This document shows positions 14,419-22,800 of a stretch of 32,917 bases of DNA, in pieces. The stretch spans positions 1-32,917 of the forward strand of contig DASVVT010000030.1 of NCBI GenBank assembly GCA_036386415.1, read 5' to 3'. The notes below the pieces were generated by a model, which searched no databases, had not been told where the DNA came from, and saw only the letters and a list, made by a program, of their open reading frames with translations. How positions within the stretch are numbered: position 1 is the stretch's first letter; each line of letters begins with the position of its first letter. Position numbers and translations under genes: made by a program. The DNA comes from DASVVT01 sp036386415. GTDB lineage: Bacteria > Acidobacteriota > Blastocatellia > Pyrinomonadales > Pyrinomonadaceae.

Positions 14419-14889
14419 ATGTCCATAACCTTTCGCGCTATCGAACCGCAAGATGAAGGCTTCCTGTTAAAGGTTTATGCCAGCACACGCACAGAGGAGT
14501 TGGAGCGTGTGCCCTGGAACGAGGCCCAGCGCGACGCTTTCCTCAGGATGCAGTTCGCAGCCCAGCATCAACACTATCGCGAGCGATACCCTGATGCCGC
14601 TTATGAGATCATCTTTTTGAATCAGGAACCGGTCGGGCGTCTCTACGTCGCGAGGCTGGATGAGGAGTTTCGCATCATAGATATTACGATCCTTCCCGAA
14701 CATCGCGGCGGCGGGGTCGGAACTTCGATCATCAAAGGGCTGCTCAATGAAGCGAGTGAATCAGGAAAGCCTGTGCGCATCTATGTCGAGAGCTTCAATC
14801 CGTCGCTGCGCCTCTTCGAACGCCTGGGATTTACCAGGATTGACGAGCATGGCGTGCATTGGCTGATGCAATGGCAGTTGAAGAAATGA
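14419..14889 (+). CDS. GNAT-family N-acetyltransferase, paralogue B
   Basis: The 156-residue protein is homologous over its full length to the GNAT at 12217. The acetyl-CoA pyrophosphate loop is in ITILPEHRGGGVGTSII (about residues 92-108), and the C-terminus reads LRLFERLGFTRIDEHG. The protein begins MSITFRAIEPQDEGFLLKVY, the usual GNAT N-terminus, so the ATG at 14419 fits. It converges on a Tat-exported DUF6916-like gene. The same pair of families as at 12.2-13.1 kb therefore appears twice, in different orientation. The acetyl acceptor is unknown. Confidence 0.9.
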   Translation: MSITFRAIEPQDEGFLLKVYASTRTEELERVPWNEAQRDAFLRMQFAAQHQHYRERYPDAAYEIIFLNQEPVGRLYVARLDEEFRIIDITILPEHRGGGVGTSIIKGLLNEASESGKPVRIYVESFNPSLRLFERLGFTRIDEHGVHWLMQWQLKK

Positions 14890-14897
14890 TGAATATG

Positions 14898-14966
14898 AAA
14901 AGCAGGTGACGGGGTGACGTGAGAAAGTAAGAAAAACTGTCACGCGTCACCCCGTCACCTGCTTTT
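14898..14966. repeat. Palindrome / bidirectional terminator between convergent genes
   Basis: AAAAGCAGGTGACGGGGTGA (14898 onward) pairs with its complement ending at 14966 (GTCACCTGCTTTT), with a two-base bulge and a loop of about 17 nt. It lies 8 nt after one stop and 8 nt before the other, so both transcripts would end in the hairpin followed by U-rich sequence. AGCAGGTGACG also occurs in the repeat at 9344-9449. Confidence 0.8.
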
Positions 14967-14974
14967 ATACGCTT

Positions 14975-15436
14975 TTACGAATTGAGCCGATTGATAATCG
15001 CTATGTACCTTCTTCCCAACCTGTCCTTAGGCAGCGGCACTAGAAAAAGATCGAACGTTCCCATGACCTCGTGCTTGAGCGTGTAAGTTCTCTGTTTGAG
15101 CGCATTCGCGCTGCGGAAGAGAAGTGAAAAGCACTCTTTGCCCGCGACCGCCTGGTCCGGCACAGGCCCTATATCTTTGACTTCGGCAAGCGTCAGGACA
15201 ATACCCCTGAAACCCAATGTCTGGATCACAAACCTTGTTTTCAAAGCTGTGGTGAATGTCGCTTTATCGTAGTAAAAGAGGGGGTCGTTATAGACTGACG
15301 GGGGGGGCTGACCTCCCGTCGAGGGCTTCATTGGCCGCTGCTGCCCTTGAGCGCTGATGGCGGCAGACATGGGGACTGTGCTGGCAAGGGCAACGAGCGC
15401 TCCTGCCTTCAGAAACTTTCTGCGAGATACAAGCAT
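14975..15436 (-). CDS. Tat-exported DUF6916-like protein
   Basis: The 153-residue protein has a textbook twin-arginine signal, VSRRKFLKAGALVALAS, followed by a Gln/Pro-rich linker. The C-terminal 100 residues align with the 98-residue DUF6916-like protein at 12832: TYTLKHEVMGTFDLFLVPL and RYIAIINRLN. A strong Shine-Dalgarno (GAGGAGAG, about 8 nt upstream) supports the ATG at 15436. Tat export suggests the domain folds before secretion. The two paralogues thus occupy different compartments. The role is unknown; the neighbours are a GNAT gene and a secreted putative propeller. Confidence 0.75.
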   Translation of the reverse strand: MLVSRRKFLKAGALVALASTVPMSAAISAQGQQRPMKPSTGGQPPPSVYNDPLFYYDKATFTTALKTRFVIQTLGFRGIVLTLAEVKDIGPVPDQAVAGKECFSLLFRSANALKQRTYTLKHEVMGTFDLFLVPLPKDRLGRRYIAIINRLNS

Positions 15437-15665
15437 GGGGGTATTGCTCTCCTCTGATAAATTGTCCGTTACCTATCTTTGGCGCGCGCTCTTTCCGCAT
15501 TGATATTTATAAGCGCTTCGTTAACCTTGGGCTCTCTGGAACTTCTGCACTGTTTGAAGGAAGCTAGATGGGTGGGACGTCAAAGCTTGGCAAAGGTCGT
15601 TGCCCGATGCTACAGGGCAATCGCCCATAAATGTTGTACCAGTAAATTGTGCCGGAGTCAAATTT

Positions 15666-15694
15666 TTGGACTTTGACATAAATAGGTTTACAAT
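15666..15694 (+). promoter_or_regulatory. Putative sigma-70 promoter of the propeller gene
   Basis: TTGGAC (15666-15671) and TACAAT (15689-15694) are 17 nt apart. Transcription from here would begin near 15701. This argues against a GTG start at 15700 and for the starts at 15733 or 15760. The rest of 15437-15665 holds no gene I can support. Confidence 0.5.
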
Positions 15695-15732
15695 CCGGCG
15701 TGCCTCCTCATGTTCAGCATTGGCAAAAATGT

Positions 15733-17226
15733 ATGACGTTTGCAGATGAGATAATTGCAGTGAAGAGATTCTTCCTCTTCACTTCGCCTCTTGTGACGGC
15801 TCTGCTGGCGGTCCTCCTGGTCGTCTCACACGTGCGGCCAGACTACTCGCAGACGAAGACGACAGACCTGCTGGTCGGATCATTCTTCCGCATTTCGCAG
15901 ACCTCTGCGGCGGGCGCAGGACGCAACGCCTCCTCACCCGATAGTGCCTACAACCGTGACGACAACGAATACCTGGTCGTGTGGGAGGGCAACGGGTTGA
16001 GCGTTGCTGGGCTGCAAACGGCGCGTGAGATTTTCGGCCAGAGAATCAACGCGGCGACGGGCGCTGAGGTCGGCGCGGACTTCCGCATCTCGAACATGGC
16101 GGATAACGGGAAGGGTCTGAGCGCCACGAGCCCGCAGGTCGTTTATAACAGCGCCGCGCACGAATACCTGGTCGTCTGGAACGGATCAGGACTGATAACC
16201 ACGCCCGATAAGTTCTATGAGATTTACGGCCAGAGGTTGAGCCGCACGGGGACTGAGGTCGGCAAGGATTTCCGTATCTCTAATGCGACCGATCTGGGCA
16301 AGGTCAATACCAGTTTCGTGCGCGCGAGCGGGAGCGCGGACCTGGCTTGGAACAGCACGGACAACCAGTATCTGGTGGTGTGGAGCGGCATGGGGCAGTC
16401 GGAGGATGTCGTCAAGCTGGAGGTTTACGGGCAGCTTCTGACGACTAACGGGGAAGAGATCGGGAAGGATTTCCGTATCTCGGATACCACGGATCAGGGT
16501 CTCAACCTTCACGCCAATGCGCCGAAGGTCGCCTACAACAGTAAGAGTAACCAGTACCTGGTCGTGTGGAGCGGCGGTTTCAAAGAGGCTTCGCTGACTG
16601 AGATTTGGGGACAAGGATTGACGGCTCAAGGTCTAGCTCTCGGCAAGGGGAAAGGCGATTTCCGCATCTCGCAAACGAGCGAGAGCGCTACCGGCAACAA
16701 CCGGCGCGCGGGCTCTCCCGATGTCGCTTATAACAGCGGCAACAATGAATACCTGGTCATCTTTCAAGCCAGAGATGAAGCGACGGGCGAGTCGCAGACG
16801 AGCGCAAGCGAAATCTACGGCCAGCGGATTGACGGGGTGAAACTGTTGGAGACTGGTCCACAGGACTTTCGCGTCTCGAATGCTTCGAGCGCCGGAGCGG
16901 AAGCGGGCAGGCCGCGCGTCATCTATAACAGTCTCGATCAAGAGTATCTGATCACGTGGCGAGGCGTGCGTGCCGGTGCTCCGGCGGAGATTTTCGGTCG
17001 GCGGTTAAGTTCGACCGGGAGCGAAATTGAGAAAGATTTTCAGATCACGAATATGTTGGCGGTCGGAAAGGATCGCAGCGCCAGCACCGGCTCGCTCTCC
17101 TCGAACAACACGAGCGGCGAGTATCTGGCCGTGTGGCAAGGCAACGCCCTACCCGGCGATGTCAATCGTGAGGTGGTGGAAATCTTCGGCCAGCGAGTGA
17201 AGACACCGACGCCGAAACGGCGTTAG
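15733..17226 (+). CDS. Secreted seven-repeat protein, putative beta-propeller
   Basis: The protein has 497 residues from the ATG at 15733. The GTG at 15760 (KRFFLFTSPLVTALLAVLLV signal peptide) is equally plausible. The mature part is seven repeats of roughly 62 residues, each with three recurring strands: DFRIS(N/D/Q), a YNSxxNEYLVVWxG strand, and E(I/V)(Y/F)GQRL. There are seven copies of each strand, which fits a seven-bladed propeller, closing with EIFGQRVKTP. I do not recognise a catalytic site. The protein is probably an extracellular binding or adhesion protein. It is followed by a palindrome and then the collar operon, and has its own promoter. Confidence 0.75.
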   Translation: MTFADEIIAVKRFFLFTSPLVTALLAVLLVVSHVRPDYSQTKTTDLLVGSFFRISQTSAAGAGRNASSPDSAYNRDDNEYLVVWEGNGLSVAGLQTAREIFGQRINAATGAEVGADFRISNMADNGKGLSATSPQVVYNSAAHEYLVVWNGSGLITTPDKFYEIYGQRLSRTGTEVGKDFRISNATDLGKVNTSFVRASGSADLAWNSTDNQYLVVWSGMGQSEDVVKLEVYGQLLTTNGEEIGKDFRISDTTDQGLNLHANAPKVAYNSKSNQYLVVWSGGFKEASLTEIWGQGLTAQGLALGKGKGDFRISQTSESATGNNRRAGSPDVAYNSGNNEYLVIFQARDEATGESQTSASEIYGQRIDGVKLLETGPQDFRVSNASSAGAEAGRPRVIYNSLDQEYLITWRGVRAGAPAEIFGRRLSSTGSEIEKDFQITNMLAVGKDRSASTGSLSSNNTSGEYLAVWQGNALPGDVNREVVEIFGQRVKTPTPKRR

Positions 17227-17322
17227 ATTGCGGATGGCGGAATGCGGATTGCGGATTGAAAAAGCAATGACGCCCGCTCTAAGACCCGCAATCCGAATTC
17301 CGGCATTCGAATTCCGCCATTG
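17227..17322. repeat. Intergenic palindrome (GGAATGCGGATTGCGGATT family)
   Basis: ATTGCGGATGGCGGAATGCG starts at 17227 and pairs imperfectly with CGCAATCCGAATTCCGGCAT...CCGCCAT ending near 17322. It is a relative of the element at 2513-2610. It begins at the stop codon of the propeller gene and ends about 20 bp before the collar-operon promoter. Confidence 0.7.
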
Positions 17323-17342
17323 GTCGAAGCAAGATATTTTGC

Positions 17343-17371
17343 TTGACTTGAAAAAGACCTGAGCATACAAT
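17343..17371 (+). promoter_or_regulatory. Promoter of the collar-protein operon
   Basis: TTGACT (17343-17348) and TACAAT (17366-17371) have ideal 17-nt spacing. The leader to the first ATG would be about 190 nt. It contains a GC-rich hairpin at 17419-17443 whose arms are GAGTGCG and CGCACTC around an alternating CG tract. Confidence 0.6.
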
Positions 17372-17566
17372 CGCCGCTCTTAACAAGGGCAAGCAATATC
17401 TTGACAGTCATCAGCTTGAGTGCGCGCGCGCGCGTCGCACTCAGAAAGTAGAGCCTTCAGTCAGCCTGGAAGCTTCGGCTTCTGTTCGTACCATCCGGGG
17501 TCGCTTTTCTGCTTTTTCTAATCCGACTAACTTGCTACCAGCATTCAATTCCTTCAGGAGAGAACT

Positions 17567-18064
17567 ATGGCAGAACCATTTTTGTCTGAAATCAGGCTCA
17601 TGAGCTTCGTGTTTGCGCCGAAGGGCTGGGCCTTGTGCAACGGGCAACTCTTGCCGATTAACCAGAACCAGGCGCTCTTCAGTCTGTTGGGGACGACCTT
17701 CGGGGGCGACGGGCGTGTGAACTTCGCGTTGCCGGATTTACGCGGGCGCACCCCGATTCACGTCGGCAGCGGTCACATACTGGGTGAGAGAGGAGGCGAG
17801 CAGGCGCATACGCTTTCGATTGCGGAGTTGCCGACGCACGTGCATGTGGCAAATGCCCAGTCAGCAAACGCCACGTCGCCATTTCCGACCGGCAACCTGT
17901 TCGCTTCGATGTCCAATCTGTACACCGCGCCGGGCAATCTTACGTCCCTCAGCCCGACGACCATCGCAAATGTCGGGGGCTCGCAGGCGCACTTGAACAT
18001 GCAGCCGTTCCTGACGATCTCGTTCTGCATCGCGTTGCAGGGCATCTTCCCGTCGCCAACTTAA
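17567..18064 (+). CDS. Phage tail collar-domain protein (MdpB-like), first of three
   Basis: The 165-residue protein has AGGAG about 7 nt before the ATG. The N-terminal tail collar domain has GWALCNGQLLPI, QALFSLLGTTFGGDG and FALPDLRGRTPIHVG. A middle HTLSIAELPTHVHV segment contains an HxH motif of the kind that coordinates metal in trimeric tail-fibre proteins. The C-terminus HLNMQPFLTISFCIALQGIFPSPT is hydrophobic and shared by the next two genes. These proteins resemble the Microcystis-dependent protein family, found in many bacteria outside prophages. No other phage structural gene is present, so a host-encoded trimeric fibre or secreted role is inferred. Confidence 0.9.
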   Translation: MAEPFLSEIRLMSFVFAPKGWALCNGQLLPINQNQALFSLLGTTFGGDGRVNFALPDLRGRTPIHVGSGHILGERGGEQAHTLSIAELPTHVHVANAQSANATSPFPTGNLFASMSNLYTAPGNLTSLSPTTIANVGGSQAHLNMQPFLTISFCIALQGIFPSPT

Positions 18065-18079
18065 AGAGGAGTATCAAAC

Positions 18080-18583
18080 ATGGCACAACCATATGTCGGT
18101 GAAATCAGAATGTTCGCGGGCAACTTCGCTCCAGCCGGGTGGATGTTTTGCGAGGGTCAGTTGCTCCCAATATCCGAGAACGAAACGCTGTTCCAACTGA
18201 TCGGGACAACCTACGGCGGCGATGGGGAATCGACATTCGCGCTGCCAGACCTGCGCGGGCGGATTCCGATTCACCAGGGCAACGGCTTCATCCTGGCCGA
18301 GACCGGGGGGGCGGAGGAGATCACGCTGACGATCAACCAGATTCCCGCTCACAGCCACCCGTACCTGGTCTCGCTCAACGGAGGCACTTCGCCGAACGCG
18401 GCCACTAGCATGATCGCACAATCGCCGAGCAGCAAACTCTTCGTACAGGATGTGGCTGCTGTTAATTTCAGCGCCCAGGCTCTGGGTCCGGTCGGCGGCA
18501 GCCAGCCGCACACCAATTTTCAACCGTACCTGTGCGTTAACTTCATCATTTCGCTGTTCGGGCTTTTCCCGTCGCCAACCTAA
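18080..18583 (+). CDS. Phage tail collar-domain protein (MdpB-like), second of three
   Basis: The 167-residue paralogue starts 15 bp after the first collar gene, with AGAGGAG before its ATG; the same ribosome-binding region is repeated before the third gene. It has GWMFCEGQLLPI, LFQLIGTTYGGDGESTFALP, and the HxH motif in IPAHSHPYLV. The C-terminus is NFIISLFGLFPSPT. It diverges from its neighbours mainly in the middle segment (about residues 95-135), where fibre tips usually vary. Tight spacing indicates one transcript and similar synthesis levels for the three proteins, which might assemble as homotrimers or a heteromer. Confidence 0.9.
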   Translation: MAQPYVGEIRMFAGNFAPAGWMFCEGQLLPISENETLFQLIGTTYGGDGESTFALPDLRGRIPIHQGNGFILAETGGAEEITLTINQIPAHSHPYLVSLNGGTSPNAATSMIAQSPSSKLFVQDVAAVNFSAQALGPVGGSQPHTNFQPYLCVNFIISLFGLFPSPT

Positions 18584-18599
18584 AGAGGAGAATAGAAAC

Positions 18600-19121
18600 A
18601 TGGCAGATCCATTTGTTGCGGAAATTCGCATCTTCCCATTTAACTTCGCACCGAGAGGCTGGGCCTGGTGTGATGGACAGTTGCTGCCGCTCTCGCAGAA
18701 TACAGCGCTCTTCTCTTTGCTGGGGACGACCTACGGAGGAAACGGCAAGAGCAACTTCGCGCTTCCAGACTTGCAGGGCCGTGCTCCGATGCATCCCGGT
18801 CAGGGTCCCGGCCTGTCGCTGCACGACCTGGGAGAGACTGGCGGCTCGGAAACCGTCACGCTTCTGGAGTCGGAAATACCCTCGCACTCACACGCTATGA
18901 GGGGAGTCGGTGACCCCGGCGATGTGCAGGCGGGCGCTCCCAACCGCGTGCTAGGTGCTGCCAATCCGGGCTTTGCTTACATCCCCGGCAACCCGAATGT
19001 ATTTATGGCCCCGGAGGTGATTGCCCCGGCGGGCGGCGACCAGCCCCACAACAACTTGCAGCCGTACCTGACCTTCTACTTCTGCATCGCCCTGCAAGGC
19101 GTCTTCCCGCCGCGCACTTAA
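18600..19121 (+). CDS. Phage tail collar-domain protein (MdpB-like), third of three
   Basis: The 173-residue paralogue uses the ATG at 18600, preceded by AGAGGAG. A longer in-frame extension to 18450 overlaps the second gene and is rejected. It has GWAWCDGQLLPL, ALFSLLGTTYGGNGKSNFALPD, the HxH in IPSHSHAM, and the shared C-terminus FYFCIALQGVFPPRT. Its middle segment is longer than in the other two. The operon ends 57 bp later at a strong hairpin. MdpB-like genes often occur as tandem triplets in my recollection of other genomes; this has not been checked here. Confidence 0.9.
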   Translation: MADPFVAEIRIFPFNFAPRGWAWCDGQLLPLSQNTALFSLLGTTYGGNGKSNFALPDLQGRAPMHPGQGPGLSLHDLGETGGSETVTLLESEIPSHSHAMRGVGDPGDVQAGAPNRVLGAANPGFAYIPGNPNVFMAPEVIAPAGGDQPHNNLQPYLTFYFCIALQGVFPPRT

Positions 19122-19178
19122 GGTCGCGTCCGGGTGAGTGGGAGCGAAGAACGTCTCTCGAAGAGCCGCAGAGAAAAT

Positions 19179-19217
19179 GGCGGGAGTGATGGTTCGGCTT
19201 GAACCATCACTCCCGCC
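19179..19217 (+). terminator. Terminator of the collar operon
   Basis: A perfect 17-bp stem (GGCGGGAGTGATGGTTC at 19179-19195, complement at 19201-19217) has a 5-nt loop and is followed by a short T-containing run. It lies 57 bp after the third collar gene and 36 bp from the pseudogene end, so it could act in both directions. Confidence 0.8.
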
Positions 19218-19252
19218 GTTTCACTCTTAAGCCTTCGTCCTGCTTTGGCGCT

Positions 19253-19415
19253 TCACGGAGCCATCCTGGCCGCCGGGTCGCTCTAAACGCTGCGCCCCGG
19301 AGCCGATAGCCGCCGCTCTGAACCAGTATTTCGTCCCGCTCTCCAACTTCCTGACGATACACTTCGAGGCCGTCACCACGTCTACAGCGTCGGGCGACAG
19401 CACGACGGACATCAT
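19253..19415 (-). pseudogene. Fibronectin type III domain remnant, frameshifted
   Basis: Read leftward from 19415, one frame gives a recognisable Fn3 C-terminal strand, RKLESGTKYWFRAAAIGSGA. The expected ending SDPAARMAP plus stop (TGA at 19255-19253) follows in another frame, displaced by one base near 19283. No complete upstream part is present; before about 19415 the sequence changes to hairpin-rich repeat DNA. I read this as the tail of a decayed Fn3-domain gene. Confidence 0.5.
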
Positions 19416-19423
19416 AAGCCATG

Positions 19424-19540
19424 TATTCCGACCCTGAAAGGATCACAATCTGCGCCCTGAGTGCGACCCTGTCAGGGTCGGAACACGTCGTCGAAGGGTA
19501 CGGGGCGCGTGCCCGCCTATTGAATATATCCCCTTGCGGG
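19424..19540. repeat. Hairpin-rich repeat DNA
   Basis: TTCCGACCCTGA (19424-19435) is complementary to TCAGGGTCGGAA near 19479-19490, and ATCCCCTTGCGGGGAT forms a small hairpin near 19528-19543. Open frames across it look spurious. It probably is a dispersed repeat inserted next to the Fn3 remnant. From 19545 to 19668 I see nothing. Confidence 0.45.
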
Positions 19541-19668
19541 GATCTGTTTAACTTTTCAAACAGGCTCTCAAAAGTCATCCAGACCTCGGTTTCTTGCCCT
19601 TACATTTGCTTGCGGCAGCTTTATCTAGCGAAAACCACTAAAACCCCGGTTCTAGTCCAACTGAACTG

Positions 19669-19697
19669 TTGACTATTTTACTATTTCAGCGTACATT
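19669..19697 (+). promoter_or_regulatory. Promoter of the giant surface-protein gene
   Basis: TTGACT (19669-19674) and TACATT (19692-19697) are 17 nt apart. The leader is about 135 nt and contains two short hairpins (GGCC...GGCC and AGGC...GCCT, about 19702-19745). GGAG precedes the ATG by 8 nt. Confidence 0.55.
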
Positions 19698-19837
19698 ATG
19701 TAGGCCATTACGGGCCTTTTCAGGCTGTTCCCCCGAAGCCTGCGCTTAACCCCGCACCTTCAGTTCAGCCACTACTGATTACCATCTCTCGCTGCGCACA
19801 TCGGGCGCGCCGCTTCTCTAGAATTGGAGACCTTCCT

Positions 19838-22800
19838 ATGTTCCTCCTTCGCAATCGCTCAAACTGGTCTGAGTCTATTCGCAGAACGACCGCTCGCAGA
19901 CCTCTCTTGTTTACTTCGCTGGCAATAATGTTGGTCGGCGTCGTCGCGGTCTGCTCCTTTATCTCTGTCGTGTCCGCTTCGCGTGCGAGGCGCGCCGCCG
20001 AACAGAGTGGTAGTGGTGCGTCCACCGTTCAACCGAACGGCAACAATTCTGCGATTAGCGATGCGAAGCAGAGCGCGCAGCGAAGCCCTGCGACCCTCAA
20101 CGATCTCTCTCAAAGAAGCGCCAGCCATCACTGGGCGGCGCTTCAACGCTTCAGCACCACGAGCGTGCCCGCCGGCCCCCTCGCCGCCGTGATCACGGCC
20201 ACCAAAGCGGATGCGATAGCGATTGACGTGGACAATGATACGAAGGCCGATCCGGGCGACACGCTGGAATACACCGTCGTCGTCAGCAACACCGGGAACG
20301 CGGACGCCACTAACACCGTCTTTACGGACACCCTGACCGACACCAACCTCATGTTCGTCCCGGGCTCTGTGACGACCACGCCCCTGGCGCGACCCGATAG
20401 CTACACAGGCATCGTCGGCAACGTTTTGTTCACCCAAAATGCTGCCGGTGGCGTGCTCGCCAACGACAGCGACCCGGACAACGTCGGCCCTGCGCTGACC
20501 GTGACCGCCGGAAACATCACGAGCACCAACAGCGGTAATGTAGTGATGAGCGCGGATGGAAGCTTTACCTACAATCCACCCGTCGGTTATGAGGGCACGG
20601 ATACCTTCACCTACACCTTGAACGATAATGAGGGCAACACGGACACGGGCACGGTTTCGATTACCGTCGCAGGCATGGTCTGGTTCATCAATAACAACGC
20701 AGGGGCTTGCGCATCAAACTGCGATGGACGGCTCACGAATCCCTTCACCACCCTTGCCAGCTTCCAGACCGTCAACGACGGCATCGGCGTTAGTCATCCG
20801 GCTGCTGGCGACAATATCTTTATCTATGAGAGCGCGACGGCCTACTCAGCGGCTGTCACCTTGTTGAGCAACCAGAAGCTGATTGGTCAGGATGCGACCG
20901 CCACCCTCTCAACGATCACGGGACTGAACCCGCCGAACTCAAACTTCCCCGCAACGAACAGTGGCAACGGCACCATCGTCAAGATCACTAACGCCGGGAA
21001 CGCCATTGTTGTGAACAGCGCCGCGACGACCAATCTGATTCGCGGTTTGACGGTAGGCAACACCGGGACCGGCATCGGTATCAGCGGCACAGGCTTCGGC
21101 ACGCTGACAGTGCTTGATGTTGATATAAGTGATGGTGTCGGTCGTACCGGTCAGGCGCTCAGCCTCGCTACGGGTACGCTCTCGGCTACCTTCGCCAGCA
21201 TTAAGTCAACCAACAGCAGCGCAGCAGGTATCGCCCTGACCACCGTCGGCGGCAGCCTGACGAGCGGTTCAACCAGCATCACGAATCCGGCCACCTTCGG
21301 CATCAATATTGCTACGTCCAGTGCCACGTTCAGTTTCGGCAACACGAGTGTCACTCAATCAGGCGACACAGGGGTCAGCCTCTCAACCAATACGGGCACG
21401 ATCACATTCGGCACTCTCGACATCACTCCCGACGCGAGTAAACGCGGCCTGCACGCCGTCAACAACACCACGACCATCACGGCCAATAGTGGCGGCGCTA
21501 TCTCCACCAGCGGCGCGGTCGCAGTCGAGATCACCCGAAGCAGCAGCACTACGCCTATAGTAATCTCGCTGACCAATGTTTCAGCTAATGGCGGGACGAA
21601 TGGCATCGTGCTCTCGAACACGTCTGGCAGCTTCACCGTCGCGGGCAGTACGAGCGGGCAATGTGGCGGCAGTGCCACTGCAAACTCCGGCACCACGCCT
21701 GGCACAGCCACCGCGCCTGTTACGGGAGACTGCACGGGCGGCACGATTCAAAGCACGTCGGGCTTCGGCATCTCGCTCAACAATGTGACGAATGTTTCTC
21801 TCACCCGGATGTGGATTAAGTCCGCGGGCGACGATGGCATCCACGGGACCACCGTCAACGGCTTCTCGCTCATCTCCAGCTTTGTCGAAAACAACGGCAA
21901 CGGCGCTAACGAGCACGGCATAGACATAGTGCAGTTGCTCGGCACGTGCGCCATCACCAACAGCAAGGTAAGCGGCTCCTCTGACAATAACGTTTTCGTG
22001 AATAATAATGCAGCCGGTACGCTGTCCGCCTTAAATATTACCGGCAGCCAGTTCAGCGCCACTTCGCCGACTATCGGCGCGGACGGTATCCTGATTAAGC
22101 CGGAGAGCACTTCTAACGTCACCGTGAGCGTGAGCAGCTCGTTCTTCTCCAACAACCGTGACAACCACATCCAGATGGCTCCGACCGACAGCGCCGTCTC
22201 CAAGATCACGATCAACAACAACACTTTTACTGACAACACGGCGACGACGCTCGGCGGGGATATCGTCATCAACCCCGTCAACAACACCAACACCAAGGCC
22301 ATCGTTACCAACAACGACATCAGCGGCGCGGTGCTCTCGCCTCTCAACTTTAACCTCGGCGTCGGCTCCACTGTGGCCTCCGTGTTTCACGTCACGGCGA
22401 CCGGCAACTTCATAGGCAACACAGGCGTTAACTCTTCAGGGTCGGAGACCGCCAACGGCATCCAGGTGTGGGGCAACGGTGAGGGAACTATTAACGCCCT
22501 CGTCAGCAACAACGACGTACGACAATTTAACCACTTCTACGGCATCAACGTCGCCCACCAGGATGGCAACGGCTTTATTAACCTCACCATGAAGGGCAAC
22601 CTCGTAACCGAAAAAGATAATAGCGGGCTTTTGCTCGACGGAGTCCGCATCGAAGCCGGTGCGGTCAACACCGACGCTGGCACGATCTGCGCCGACATCG
22701 GCGATCCAACAGTCGCCGCGAATAAGAACACTATCGCGACCACGCCAAATGGTGGAGCCGACCTGCGCATACGTTTACGCATTAACGCCAAGATGACGTT

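Noticed and set aside
15700..15732. GTG at 15700 as start of the propeller protein
   Set aside because: The promoter-like pair ending at 15694 would place the transcript start at about 15701, so this codon would not be translated.
18450..18599. Fifty-residue N-terminal extension of the third collar protein
   Set aside because: It overlaps the second collar gene, while the ATG at 18600 has the same ribosome-binding site as its paralogues.
17567..19121. Prophage or tailocin
   Set aside because: Only collar-domain proteins are present. There is no sheath, tube, baseplate, capsid, lysis or integrase gene in the window.
19421..19672. Small plus-strand protein of 83 codons
   Set aside because: It translates the hairpin repeats and has no ribosome-binding site or family match; it looks like a typical spurious repeat ORF.
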